Source of the DNA: Novosphingobium sp.
GTDB lineage: Bacteria; Pseudomonadota; Alphaproteobacteria; Sphingomonadales; Sphingomonadaceae
Reading direction: 5' to 3'
Length of the DNA: 43,601 nucleotides
Assembly: GCF_025351285.1 (NCBI RefSeq)
Contig: NZ_JANXWG010000147.1
Coordinates: 1 to 43,601, forward strand
The notes under the pieces were generated by a model. The model searched no databases. It was not told the origin of the DNA and saw only the letters and a list, made by a program, of their open reading frames with translations. Positions 9,827 to 18,352 of this stretch are shown one piece after another (the stretch's first letter is position 1; every line of letters starts with the position of its first letter). The translations under genes were made by a program, and so were the position numbers.

Positions 9827-10266
9827 CAGTCTTCCGGCGACTTCGTCAGAATGTCGCCATCCGGCGACCAGGCATCGTAATCGCCGGTCGCAGCCGCACG
9901 ATGTCCGCCCCGTTCAAGCGCGCCTTGGGGGCGATAAGCGCCCACGGTGCCCGTAGCGTTGGGGGTATAATCGACCTCCCAGATGCGTGCTGGCGGCAGG
10001 TTGCTTTCGGGCGTGCCGTCGAAATTGCCGTGCAGCCAGCCGTGCCATTCGGCCGGAACGCGGCTGGCATCGTTGGCGCCGTTGTAGATCACCCAGCGGC
10101 GTTCACGCCCATCGAACGGACCGCCGTTGGCGGTGCGTTTCTTGGCGCGGAAATAAGCGTTGCCTTGCGCATCGGTGCCGACTTTTTCGCCCGTCCGCGC
10201 GCTGTGGAGCAAGGTGCCGATGGTCGCACCATCCCACCACGTGAAGATCTTGCCCAAAAAGCTCAT
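9826..10266 (-). CDS. NDUFA12/B17.2-like NADH:ubiquinone oxidoreductase accessory subunit
   Basis: This 146-aa protein matches the 17.2-kDa complex I accessory subunit, which alphaproteobacteria share with mitochondria. Family features are WDGATIGTLLHSARTGEKVGTD, RWVIYNG.NDASRVPAEWHGWLH and the WEVDYTPNATGT segment. It is predicted to sit on the peripheral arm of complex I at the inner membrane. The DUF2155 gene follows with a TGATG overlap; the complex I nuo operon itself is not in the window. Confidence 0.93.
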   Translation of the reverse strand: MSFLGKIFTWWDGATIGTLLHSARTGEKVGTDAQGNAYFRAKKRTANGGPFDGRERRWVIYNGANDASRVPAEWHGWLHGNFDGTPESNLPPARIWEVDYTPNATGTVGAYRPQGALERGGHRAAATGDYDAWSPDGDILTKSPED

Positions 10267-10361
10267 AAAATCTTGACCACTCGTCCGCCGGATTGCCGCC
10301 CGCCCTCACGCGCTGCGCTTAGCCGCACAGCGGGGTGAAGGGCAAGCTCGGAACCGATTGC

Positions 10362-10868
10362 CTACCAGGCCACCGCGTCACCAGTGCCGATCCCGAGCTG
10401 CGCAGCCCGTCCCCCGGCAAGTTCGAGCACGCCGATCACCGGCCCCACCGAATAAAGCGGTGTCAGGTCATAAGGCCGCGCGTTGACAGCAATGTTCGCG
10501 ATCCGGTGATCGGGCCCGATGAAGATGATATCGAGCGGGATCACGGTGTTCTTCATCCAGAACGCCGCGGGACGCGCCGGGCTCATCGGAAAGATCATCC
10601 CCTCGGTCGGCCCCAGCGTCTTGCGGAACATCAGGCCTTTTTCCTGCTCGTCGAAGCTGCTCGCCAGTTCGACGCGGAATGCATGCGCTGCCGCACCGTT
10701 GCCGACGCGCAATGGGATGACCTTGAGGCCCGAAACAGGATGGCGCGATTCGGCCACGCGCTGCACGGCCGCATTGTGATGAGCCGGCGCCTTCGCCGAA
10801 ACCGGCGCCGCATTCACGATCATCGCCACCGCCGCGATCGCTGCCGCGATGCGGACATGTGCCTTCAT
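10362..10868 (-). CDS. DUF192 secreted protein
   Basis: The 168-aa protein has a Sec signal peptide (MKAHVRIAAAIAAVAMIV..APVSA) and a DUF192 domain with the signature EKGLMFRKTLGPTEGMIF, FWMKNTVIPLDIIFIG and LELAGGRAAQLGIGTGD. DUF192 proteins are small envelope or extracytoplasmic beta-fold proteins without an assigned biochemical role. The start at 10868 lies just after the recX stop; an alternative ATG at 10883 overlaps recX. It is probably co-transcribed with recX. Confidence 0.9.
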   Translation of the reverse strand: MKAHVRIAAAIAAVAMIVNAAPVSAKAPAHHNAAVQRVAESRHPVSGLKVIPLRVGNGAAAHAFRVELASSFDEQEKGLMFRKTLGPTEGMIFPMSPARPAAFWMKNTVIPLDIIFIGPDHRIANIAVNARPYDLTPLYSVGPVIGVLELAGGRAAQLGIGTGDAVAW

Positions 10869-10872
10869 CCGT

Positions 10873-11505
10873 TCATTCGTCATCGTCTTCGCCAACCCAG
10901 TTTTCTGCCGCGGTGATCGTTGCTGCATCGACCAATTCGCGTGCGCTGGCAAGCGGATGACCAGCGCGCAACATCGCCGATAGCTGCTTTTCACGGGCGG
11001 CCGGGTCAAGCCGCTGGCCCGGCTGTGCGCTGCGGCTGAACGGCCCGAACCCGCGTTTGCGCGCCATTGTCAGCGCAGCCTCGCGCCGCTCGCGCTCGCT
11101 GCCGCGCGCCGATCCGCGCAAATCCTCGTCCACGTCCGCAGCGCGCAGCGTTTCGTCGATCCGCCGCGCACCATAGCCACGCCGCAACAGGCTCGAACCG
11201 CGCGCGCGAGCGAACGCTTCATCATCGACGTATCCTGCACGCACCATCCGTTCGACTACGCCATCGATATCGGGCGGAGGTGCGTCCTCGTCGCCGGCCC
11301 AGCCGCGCAGAGCCACCTTGCGGCGCAGATATGTACGCAACTTGCCCGCGCTGGTCGCAAAGCGCGCGGCATAAAATAACGCCAGTTCGTTCAGCTTGGC
11401 CGGATCGAGCGGGTTGGGCACGCGTTCGCGAGGCTCCCGTTTCGCCGGCTTGCGGTCCGCACGCGAACCGCCTGGTCGGCCCGATGCTGGTGGCGCGCGT
11501 TCCAT
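10873..11505 (-). CDS. recX: Regulatory protein RecX
   Basis: RecX caps and regulates RecA filaments. The 210-aa protein shows the repeated three-helix RecX modules, including FATSAGKLRTYLRRKVALRGW, VERMVRAGYVDDEAFARARGSSL and GYGARRIDETLRAADV. A basic Pro/Arg-rich leader precedes the modules. The frame extends to 11613, but the ATG at 11505 is preferred because the extension is antisense to the divergent gene. recA is not adjacent. The 3' end abuts the DUF192 gene. Confidence 0.88.
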   Translation of the reverse strand: MERAPPASGRPGGSRADRKPAKREPRERVPNPLDPAKLNELALFYAARFATSAGKLRTYLRRKVALRGWAGDEDAPPPDIDGVVERMVRAGYVDDEAFARARGSSLLRRGYGARRIDETLRAADVDEDLRGSARGSERERREAALTMARKRGFGPFSRSAQPGQRLDPAAREKQLSAMLRAGHPLASARELVDAATITAAENWVGEDDDE

Positions 11506-11638
11506 TGCGCCACATTCGTGCCACACTCGCCGCACAATGGAAACATTCGCACAATTTGCCCAAAACCCTCGACGGGCAAAAGCGGGTTGGGCGAATGGCG
11601 CGGGCCGGCGCATGAAGACAACTTATGGTGGGTACTTG

Positions 11639-13417
11639 ATGAATCTGGTTTCCAGCGTCCTCGAACACGCTTCTGCGTACGATATGGTCGATATCGGACC
11701 CGTCGCGACCCCCAATGACGATGGCGTGCCCCGACGTTACGCCGATTTCGTCACCTTCGGCGAAGCACTGGATTTTGCCGCGGCCGGCGCCAAAGGCCTC
11801 AATTTCCACGATCCGCGCGGGCGCCTCACCCGCCCCTACCCGTTCAGCGAATTGCGCGAAGACGCCCTCGCCACCGCGCGCCGGCTGATCGCGCGCGGCT
11901 TCGTGCCAGGCGATCGCGTCGCGCTGGTGGCCGAAACCGGCCCGGATTTCGCGGCCCTGTTCTGTGGCGCGGTCTATGCAGGCGTGTGGCCGGTGCCGCT
12001 GCCGCTGCCGACCAGCTTCGGCGGCAAGGAAAACTACATCGACCAGTTGGCAGTCCAGCTCGCCAGCTCGGACCCCAAGACGTTGCTTTATCCCGCCGAA
12101 CTGGCCGAAATGGCCGGCGCCGCTGCCGCCCGCCAAGGCTGCGAAGGCCTGACGTACGAGGATCTCGCCGCCGAAGCAGCGCCGCAAGTGTCGCTCCCCG
12201 CCGCCGATCCCGACGCCATCTGCTACCTGCAATACTCCAGCGGATCGACGCGCTTTCCACACGGCGTTGCCGTCACTCACCGCGCGCTGCTGGCGAATCT
12301 TGCTGGGCATGCTTACGGCATGGGCTTCCAGGACGGCGATCGCGCGGTGTCGTGGCTGCCATGGTACCACGACATGGGGCTGGTCGGCTGCTTCCTCTCG
12401 CCAATCGCCAACCAGATGTCGGTCGATTACCTCAAGACCGAGGACTTTGCTCGCCGCCCGCTGGCGTGGCTCGATCTGATCAGCCGCAACCCCGGCACCA
12501 CGCTCAGCTATTCGCCCACCTTCGGCTACGACATCTGCGCGCGCCGCATCTCGAGCCAGACCAGCGTGGCCGAACGATTCGACTTGTCGCGCTGGCGCGT
12601 GGCCGGCAACGGCGCCGACATGATCCGCCCCGACGTGATGCAGGGCTTTGTCAACGCCTTCGCGCCGGCCGGTTTCAAGGCCGCCGCCTTCCTGCCGAGC
12701 TACGGCCTGGCCGAAGCCACGCTGGCGGTCACGGTCATGCCGCCGGGCGAAGGGATCCGCGTCGAACTGGTCGAGGAGGAACGCCTCTCGGGCCAGCCGC
12801 GCGACTTGTCGCGCCCTGCCCGCTACCGCGCCATCGTCAACTGCGGCGTGCCAGTGCGCGGCATGGAAGTCGAAGTGCGCGGTGAAGCCGATACCCCGAT
12901 CGCCGATCACAACATCGGCAAGGTCTGGTGCCGCGGATCATCGGTCATGCATTCGTACTTCCGCGATCCCGAATCGACCGCCGCCTGCATGGTCGGTGGT
13001 TGGCTCGACACCGGCGACATGGGCTACATGGCGCAAGGCTACCTGTTCATCGTCGGCCGGGCGAAGGACATGATCATCATCAACGGCAAGAACCACTGGC
13101 CGCAGGACATCGAGTGGGCGGTCGAACAATTGCCCGGCTTCCACCAGGGCGACATCGCCGCGTTCTCGGTCGAAGCCGACAACGGTGAGGAAACCCCCGC
13201 CGTTCTGGTCCATTGCCGCGTGTCAGATCCCAAGGAACGCATCAAGCTGCGCGAAGCGATCCGCGACAAAGTCCGCGCGGTCACCGGCATGAACTGCGTG
13301 ATCGAACTGGTGCCGCCGCGCACGCTGCCGCGCACGTCGTCGGGCAAGCTCAGCCGTGCGAAAGCGAAGAAGCTGTATCTGTCCGGTGAAATCGCACCCT
13401 ATCGGCTGGCGGCCTAG
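11639..13417 (+). CDS. Fatty acyl-AMP ligase-like adenylate-forming enzyme
   Basis: The roughly 592-aa protein activates a fatty acid as acyl-adenylate for transfer to CoA or a carrier protein. Motifs include LQYSSGSTRFPHGVAVTH, the P-loop-like A3 motif in the form typical of fatty acyl-AMP ligases (Arg in place of Gly, His in place of Lys), WLPWYHDMGL, PSYGLAEATL, WLDTGDMGYM, VGRAKDMIIINGKNHWPQDIE and the A10-type lysine context RTSSGKLSR. The start at 11639 has GGTGGG upstream with 6-nt spacing; ATG at 11612 is an alternative. No acyl carrier, PKS or NRPS gene is adjacent, so the acyl acceptor is unknown. Confidence 0.88.
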   Translation: MNLVSSVLEHASAYDMVDIGPVATPNDDGVPRRYADFVTFGEALDFAAAGAKGLNFHDPRGRLTRPYPFSELREDALATARRLIARGFVPGDRVALVAETGPDFAALFCGAVYAGVWPVPLPLPTSFGGKENYIDQLAVQLASSDPKTLLYPAELAEMAGAAAARQGCEGLTYEDLAAEAAPQVSLPAADPDAICYLQYSSGSTRFPHGVAVTHRALLANLAGHAYGMGFQDGDRAVSWLPWYHDMGLVGCFLSPIANQMSVDYLKTEDFARRPLAWLDLISRNPGTTLSYSPTFGYDICARRISSQTSVAERFDLSRWRVAGNGADMIRPDVMQGFVNAFAPAGFKAAAFLPSYGLAEATLAVTVMPPGEGIRVELVEEERLSGQPRDLSRPARYRAIVNCGVPVRGMEVEVRGEADTPIADHNIGKVWCRGSSVMHSYFRDPESTAACMVGGWLDTGDMGYMAQGYLFIVGRAKDMIIINGKNHWPQDIEWAVEQLPGFHQGDIAAFSVEADNGEETPAVLVHCRVSDPKERIKLREAIRDKVRAVTGMNCVIELVPPRTLPRTSSGKLSRAKAKKLYLSGEIAPYRLAA

Positions 13418-13539
13418 AAGGGCAGCGCGCGTCCGGCGAAGATCAGCGCAAAGGCGCAGCCCAGCACGATCGACGAGCGCGCCAGATCGACCAGCGGCAG
13501 TGGCGACGATTCGATCAGGGCGAGAGCTTTTGAGGCCAT
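13414..13539 (-). CDS. Possible 41-aa single-span membrane protein
   Basis: A short minus-strand frame encodes MASKALALIESSPLPLVDLA followed by a hydrophobic helix (SSIVLGCAFALIFAG) and a short end RALPF. It overlaps the stop codon of the acyl-AMP ligase gene on the opposite strand by three bases and fills the gap before the M14 peptidase gene. I know no family for it. The helix and the neat fit in the gap are the only support. Confidence 0.4.
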   Translation of the reverse strand: MASKALALIESSPLPLVDLARSSIVLGCAFALIFAGRALPF

Positions 13540-13579
13540 CCCCGTACCATGGCCCCCAGCCCTTAACGGCTCGTAAAGA

Positions 13580-14755
13580 TCACGCCTTGCTCGCCAGCCA
13601 TTCGTCGAGCGCAGCCAGGCATTCGCGGCCCAGCAGCATCGAGCGTTCGGGGCTCCAGCCGTAAACCGGATCGGGCAGATCGGCGTTGTCCTTGAACGGC
13701 ATTTCCAGCGTCATCGCCACGCAGCCATGGCCCAAACCATTGCCCGCTCCGAAGCGTTCGGCGAGCTGGTTGGTCGACATCGACAAGTTGGCACTGCCGG
13801 GCCGGGCTTCGGGGTAACCGCGCCGGGTTTGAAAATCGGGCGTGCGGCGTTCGAGGATCGAACGGTAGCGGCGATATTCGGAGCCCTGCTGCTCGGTCCA
13901 CGACGGGATGCCTTCAAAGCCCGCCAGGAACACCGCCGGAATTGCCTCGTCACCGTGGATATCCATCGCGAAATGCACGCCGGTTTCATCCATGGCGTTA
14001 CGAATCGCCAGCACTTCGGGCGAGCGTTCCGCGCTGGGAGCATTCCATTCGCGGTTGAGGTTCACGCCGATGGCATTGCAGCGCAAGTGGCCACGCCGCG
14101 ATCCATCGGGGTTGGCATTGGGGACAATGTGGAAGCGGCATTTCTGCCGCAACCGCCGCGCATGCGGATCGGCCGGGTCGGTCAGCATCGACAGCGCGCC
14201 TTCCATCCACCATTCGGCCATCGTTTCGCCCGGGTGCTGGCGCGCATAGAGCCACACTTGCGTCTCGCCCTCGCCCAGTTCGAGGCAATCGATCGGCTGT
14301 CCGTCGAGGCTGGTGCCCAGGCAACGGTGCGTGACGCCCTCGCCACCCGCCGCTTCGCTGACCAGATCATGATGCCGTTCGATCGAATAGGGCGCGAAAT
14401 AGGCGAACCAGGCGATGCCCGAAACGGGAGCGTGACGGATCGTCAGCGTGCCACCGTCCTCACCCGGCTCCCACGCGGTTTCGGCACGGGTCCAGACCTG
14501 TCGGTCCTCGGAAACACAGGCCGCATAGTCGGTCCAGCCACCCGGATAGGCCGAAGCGCAAAGGCCCGTAATCCGCAACACCATCTCCTGTCCCGCCGCC
14601 GCGCAGGCGCGGAAATGGAACCACTGGAAAAAGTCCGATCCGTTGTCCTTGCGGATTGCAAGCGTGGCGGTTGCAGCATCGATGCGCAGGACTTCGATAT
14701 TGCCCGAATCGAAATTGGCATCGATGCGGATTGCGTCAGTTACATTTGATGTCAT
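13580..14755 (-). CDS. M14-family zinc carboxypeptidase (cytosolic carboxypeptidase-like)
   Basis: The 391-aa protein has an N-terminal beta-sandwich domain (about residues 1-125) followed by an M14 peptidase domain. Zinc ligands are visible in [12 protein letters not shown] (HxxE) and MDIHGDE (His), the substrate-binding stretch is [21 protein letters not shown], and a likely catalytic Glu lies in TLEMPF. This layout matches the cytosolic carboxypeptidase subfamily, which removes C-terminal residues. No signal peptide is seen, so it is probably cytoplasmic; the substrate is unknown. Confidence 0.9.
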   Translation of the reverse strand: MTSNVTDAIRIDANFDSGNIEVLRIDAATATLAIRKDNGSDFFQWFHFRACAAAGQEMVLRITGLCASAYPGGWTDYAACVSEDRQVWTRAETAWEPGEDGGTLTIRHAPVSGIAWFAYFAPYSIERHHDLVSEAAGGEGVTHRCLGTSLDGQPIDCLELGEGETQVWLYARQHPGETMAEWWMEGALSMLTDPADPHARRLRQKCRFHIVPNANPDGSRRGHLRCNAIGVNLNREWNAPSAERSPEVLAIRNAMDETGVHFAMDIHGDEAIPAVFLAGFEGIPSWTEQQGSEYRRYRSILERRTPDFQTRRGYPEARPGSANLSMSTNQLAERFGAGNGLGHGCVAMTLEMPFKDNADLPDPVYGWSPERSMLLGRECLAALDEWLASKA

Positions 14756-14798
14756 GCCACTGCGATAGACTCGCGATGCCGACCGGGAAAGCCCTTCA

Positions 14799-15509
14799 TC
14801 ACCGCGCCGCGACCACGGTGGCGCTATTGGGGAAGCCTGCGAACAGCGCCTCGCTCAGCTTGGCCGCGGTCTTGCTGTTGTCGAGGCCGTCTGCGGTTTC
14901 ATAGGCGGCGGTTTCGGCGTGGCCTTCCCACAGCACCGCGTTGGTTACACGGTCGCGGATGCGCACGTCGAGGCGGGTCGAAATGACCGGGCCCTTGGGC
15001 TTGGAAAAATCGAGGTTCAACGCCAGCCCGAAGCCGCTGCCGCGATTGCTGACATAGGTCTCGGCTGCGCCGCTGACCGGCTTGTGGCGCTGTTCGGCGG
15101 GGCGGACTTCGGCGTGGCTCAGCGCAATTTCAGCGACTTGGCCCCCGCTTGGGGACTGGCCCTGCGTATCGTAGCCCGCGTGCGCGAGTTGGCTGGCCAC
15201 TGCCGCTTCGTAGATCGGCAGCCCGTCGGACAAGCCTGTGTTGGCCGGATCGCCCGCGCCGATGACAATGCTGCCGTGTGCGAGCACACCAACGGCTTCG
15301 GCCGAGCGCAGCCGAGTGACGGTGACGCGACCGCTCGGCCGTGAACTGTCGGTGCGATGGTCCCGCGCGCTCCAATCACCGCGGCCCATCGAGTCGCCGT
15401 GCCCCATCGCTTCGCCACGCCATTGCGCCTGCGCCGGGCCAGCGAGCAGCAAGCCGACAAGAGCCAGCGGGCCAGCGACTGCCATCTGAAGGGTGTGGCG
15501 CAGGGTCAT
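14799..15509 (-). CDS. Secreted hypothetical protein (DUF4136-like)
   Basis: The 236-aa product has a signal peptide ending in AGPAQA, a low-complexity His/Gly/Asp/Met stretch (about residues 30-50), and a domain with [53 protein letters not shown] and a C-terminal [10 protein letters not shown]. The pattern resembles DUF4136-type envelope proteins, but the match is by eye. It is encoded 43 bp downstream, in its own direction, from nothing else transcribed leftward except the M14 gene, which follows it. Confidence 0.6.
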   Translation of the reverse strand: MTLRHTLQMAVAGPLALVGLLLAGPAQAQWRGEAMGHGDSMGRGDWSARDHRTDSSRPSGRVTVTRLRSAEAVGVLAHGSIVIGAGDPANTGLSDGLPIYEAAVASQLAHAGYDTQGQSPSGGQVAEIALSHAEVRPAEQRHKPVSGAAETYVSNRGSGFGLALNLDFSKPKGPVISTRLDVRIRDRVTNAVLWEGHAETAAYETADGLDNSKTAAKLSEALFAGFPNSATVVAAR

Positions 15510-15644
15510 GGGGAGCCTTTCGGAATGGAATCAACGGCAAGGCTAGGGCGGATCCGCTTGCGCCATGCTGAACGGTTTGACAGATTTGCACGACCCGCAC
15601 GCGCGTTAACCACTTTTGGGCGGGGGCGTGATAGCGGATTGCGC

Positions 15645-16667
15645 ATGACAGACCCGAATCCTGCACGCGCTAAAGTTCCCGTCCTCGTAACCGGCGGCGC
15701 CGGCTATATCGGCAGCCACGCGGTGCTCGCGCTGCGCGATGCCGGCTGGCCGGTGACGGTGATCGACAACCTCACCACTGGCTTCGGCTGGGCGGTGCCC
15801 GACGATGTGCCGTTCTACGAAGGCGATATCGAGGATGCCGCGCTGCTGGCCCGCATCTTCGCCGAGCAAGGCACGCAAGCCGTGATGCATTTCGCCGGAT
15901 CGATCATCGTGCCCGAATCGGTTACCGATCCGCTCAAATACTACCACAACAACACCGCCAAGAGCCGGGCGCTGATCGCCGCAACGGTCAAGGCAGTGGT
16001 TCCGCATTTCATCTTTTCATCGACCGCCGCCACATATGGCGCGCCCGAAGTATCACCCGTCACCGAAGACACCCCGCGCGTGCCGATCAACCCATACGGC
16101 ATGTCCAAGCTGATGACCGAGGCGATGCTGGCCGATGTCAGCCACGCGCATCCGATGAACCACTGCGCGCTGCGCTATTTCAACGTGGCGGGCGCCGATC
16201 CGCAAACGCGCACCGGACAATCGACCGCCGGCGCAACGCACCTGATCAAGGTCGCAGTCGAGGCGGCACTGGGAAAGCGCAGCCATGTCGGCGTGTTCGG
16301 CACCGATTACGCCACGCCCGACGGCACGGGCGTGCGCGATTACATCCACGTCTCCGACTTGGCCGCTGCGCATGTGCTGGCGCTGGATGCACTGATCGCC
16401 CAACCGGCACGCTCGCTCACCATGAACTGCGGCTATGGGCGCGGATTCTCGGTGCTGGAGGTGCTCGACGCGGTCGACCGGGTGACCAACCTCAAGATCG
16501 AGCGCAAGGTCGAAGGGCGCAGGCTGGGCGATTCGGGTTCGCTCGTCTCAGACAACACCCGCATCAGGGCAACCTTGCCGTGGGTGCCGAAATACGCCGA
16601 TCTCGACACGATCGTACAGCACGCGCTGGCGTGGGAGCGCAAATTGGGCGAGATTCGCGGAGAGTGA
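15645..16667 (+). CDS. galE: UDP-glucose 4-epimerase
   Basis: The 340-aa GalE interconverts UDP-glucose and UDP-galactose for polysaccharide and sphingoglycolipid sugars. It has the Rossmann NAD motif VTGGAGYIGSH, the DNLTTG loop, the SSTAATYG active-site Ser/Thr, the catalytic YGMSK (YxxxK), LRYFNVAGAD and GVRDYIHVSDLA. The frame is open further upstream, but 15645 gives the family N-terminus. rpmJ follows 100 bp downstream. Confidence 0.95.
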   Translation: MTDPNPARAKVPVLVTGGAGYIGSHAVLALRDAGWPVTVIDNLTTGFGWAVPDDVPFYEGDIEDAALLARIFAEQGTQAVMHFAGSIIVPESVTDPLKYYHNNTAKSRALIAATVKAVVPHFIFSSTAATYGAPEVSPVTEDTPRVPINPYGMSKLMTEAMLADVSHAHPMNHCALRYFNVAGADPQTRTGQSTAGATHLIKVAVEAALGKRSHVGVFGTDYATPDGTGVRDYIHVSDLAAAHVLALDALIAQPARSLTMNCGYGRGFSVLEVLDAVDRVTNLKIERKVEGRRLGDSGSLVSDNTRIRATLPWVPKYADLDTIVQHALAWERKLGEIRGE

Positions 16668-16767
16668 GCACCGGCACCGGCCGCGCAATGGTTGACTTTC
16701 ACCTGTCGTCCCCTTAACCGCGCGGCTTCAATTTTCTGCCGGACCAGCATCCGGCGTGAGGGATATC

Positions 16768-16893
16768 ATGAAGATTCGCAACAGCCTGAAGTCGCTCAAG
16801 GACCGCCATCGCGACAACCGCGTGATCCGCCGTCGCGGCCGCACGTACGTGATCAACAAGACCAACCGTCGCTTCAAGGCACGCCAGGGCTGA
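16768..16893 (+). CDS. rpmJ: 50S ribosomal protein L36 (41-aa form)
   Basis: The 41-aa product begins [20 protein letters not shown] and ends [13 protein letters not shown]. This is the longer, zinc-free (Cys-lacking) L36 form, with the [11 protein letters not shown] segment conserved in alphaproteobacteria. A GAGGG Shine-Dalgarno precedes the ATG. It is encoded as a single gene between galE and the HAD phosphatase rather than in the spc operon, as is usual for this form. Confidence 0.96.
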   Translation: MKIRNSLKSLKDRHRDNRVIRRRGRTYVINKTNRRFKARQG

Positions 16894-16914
16894 TCTGCGG
16901 GTAATGGAGTCGGC

Positions 16915-17556
16915 GTGCTGACTCCTTCTCCCAGTCTTCCCGCATTGGGCAAGATCGATGCGGTCGTGTTCGATATCGGGCGCGTGCTGGTGAAGTGGTC
17001 GATTCGTGATCTTTACGCCAAGCTGATCGATGATCCCGCCCGGCTCGACTGGTTCCTGGCCCATGTCGCCACCGAGCAGTGGAACTTCGAGCACGACGCG
17101 GGCAAGCCGCTTGCGCAACTGGTCGCCGAACGCACCGCGCTGTTTCCCGATGAAGCAGAACTGATCGCGATTTACCCGCAGCGCTGGCTCGAAACCGTGC
17201 CCGGACCGATCCCCGGCACCGCCGCGCTGGTCGAGGCACTGGCCGCGCGTGGCCACCCGCTTTACGCGATCACCAACTTCGGCGCCGAGACCTGGGCGAT
17301 GTTCCGCCCGACATTTCCGGTGCTCGACCACTTTCGCGACATCGTCGTCTCGGGCCGCGAGCGGATGGTCAAGCCCGATCCGGCGATCTACGCGCTCGCG
17401 CAAGGCCGCTTCGGCCACGATCCCGCACGGATGCTGTTCATCGACGACAGCTTGCCCAATGTGCTGAGCGCGCGCGCCTGCGGGTGGAACGCGCACCATT
17501 TCCATGATGCCGAAACGCTCGAAACCGAGCTGCTTGCCTGGGGCCTGCTGGACTGA
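16915..17556 (+). CDS. HAD-superfamily phosphatase (YihX-like)
   Basis: The 213-aa cytoplasmic protein starts at GTG 16915 behind a GGAG site. HAD motif I is VVFDIGRVLV, motif II is AITN, motif III Lys is in RMVKPDPAIY and motif IV is FIDDSLPN. Gly in place of the second motif I Asp is normal for the YihX branch, whose members hydrolyse small sugar phosphates. It starts 21 bp after rpmJ and converges on pgeF with an 18-bp gap holding a weak 6-bp hairpin (17556-17576). Confidence 0.88.
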   Translation: MLTPSPSLPALGKIDAVVFDIGRVLVKWSIRDLYAKLIDDPARLDWFLAHVATEQWNFEHDAGKPLAQLVAERTALFPDEAELIAIYPQRWLETVPGPIPGTAALVEALAARGHPLYAITNFGAETWAMFRPTFPVLDHFRDIVVSGRERMVKPDPAIYALAQGRFGHDPARMLFIDDSLPNVLSARACGWNAHHFHDAETLETELLAWGLLD

Positions 17557-17574
17557 GCGCCAACGGTACCGGCG

Positions 17575-18345
17575 CTATCCCCGCAACCCGATCACCGAAA
17601 TCTGCCGCCCATAGCCCGGCTCGCCACGATGCGTGGCGCGGCGGAAGCTGAAGAAGCGGTCCGCTTGGGTGTAGGTGTCTTCGTCCAGCCGCACGGCATT
17701 CTGCACGCCTGCCGCCTGCAACCGCGCCACGACATAGCCCGAAAGATCGAACCACGCGTGCCCTTCGCGGCCGGTGCGAAAGAAGCGTGCATTGAGTGTT
17801 TCGGCCATGACGAAGTTGGCCTCGAACGCGTCGTCGACTTCATAGCTCGGCTGCTGAATGCATGGGCCGACCACCGCAGCGATGCGGTCAACGCTCGCGC
17901 CCAATTCCACCATCGCGGCCACTGTAGCGTCGGTCACGCCGTCAATCGCGCCGCGCCAGCCGGCATGGGCCGCGCCGATCACACCTGCTTGCGCATCATG
18001 GAGCAGCACCGGCACGCAATCGGCGGTGAGCACGCCGAGCAGCAGCCCGGGCCGGTCGGTCACAAGCGCATCGCCCCTGGGGCGATCATCGTCTGGCCAC
18101 GGCTCGGTGACAGTGAGCGCAACGGCCGAATGGATCTGAAAGGGCGTCACCAGCACCGCGCCAGACAACACCGCATCGCGCGCGCGAGTGCGGTTTTCGG
18201 CAATGGCGGCGGGATTATCCTCCGACCCCAACCCCACGTTCAGGCCGTGCATCAGCCCCGCGCTGACACCTCCGCGCCGGCCGAGGAAACCGTGCGCGGC
18301 GCCGGCCAGCGAAGGGTGCGTGAGGACTTCGAATCCCTCGATCAT
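17575..18345 (-). CDS. pgeF: Peptidoglycan editing factor/purine nucleoside phosphorylase, DUF152 (YfiH) family
   Basis: The 256-aa protein carries the family's metal/active-site segments: FQIHSAV, LTADCVPVLLHD, AAHAGWRGAIDGV and GPCIQQPSYEV. Members were first called polyphenol oxidases or laccases and later shown to act as purine nucleoside phosphorylases or to limit D-Ser incorporation into peptidoglycan. It begins 7 bp after the pepN stop on the same strand, so the two genes form an operon. Confidence 0.93.
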   Translation of the reverse strand: MIEGFEVLTHPSLAGAAHGFLGRRGGVSAGLMHGLNVGLGSEDNPAAIAENRTRARDAVLSGAVLVTPFQIHSAVALTVTEPWPDDDRPRGDALVTDRPGLLLGVLTADCVPVLLHDAQAGVIGAAHAGWRGAIDGVTDATVAAMVELGASVDRIAAVVGPCIQQPSYEVDDAFEANFVMAETLNARFFRTGREGHAWFDLSGYVVARLQAAGVQNAVRLDEDTYTQADRFFSFRRATHRGEPGYGRQISVIGLRG

Positions 18346-18352
18346 GACAACC

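Noticed and set aside
11222..12910. 562-aa minus-strand frame antisense to the acyl-AMP ligase gene
   Set aside because: No recognisable motif; the opposite strand carries a complete adenylate-forming enzyme.
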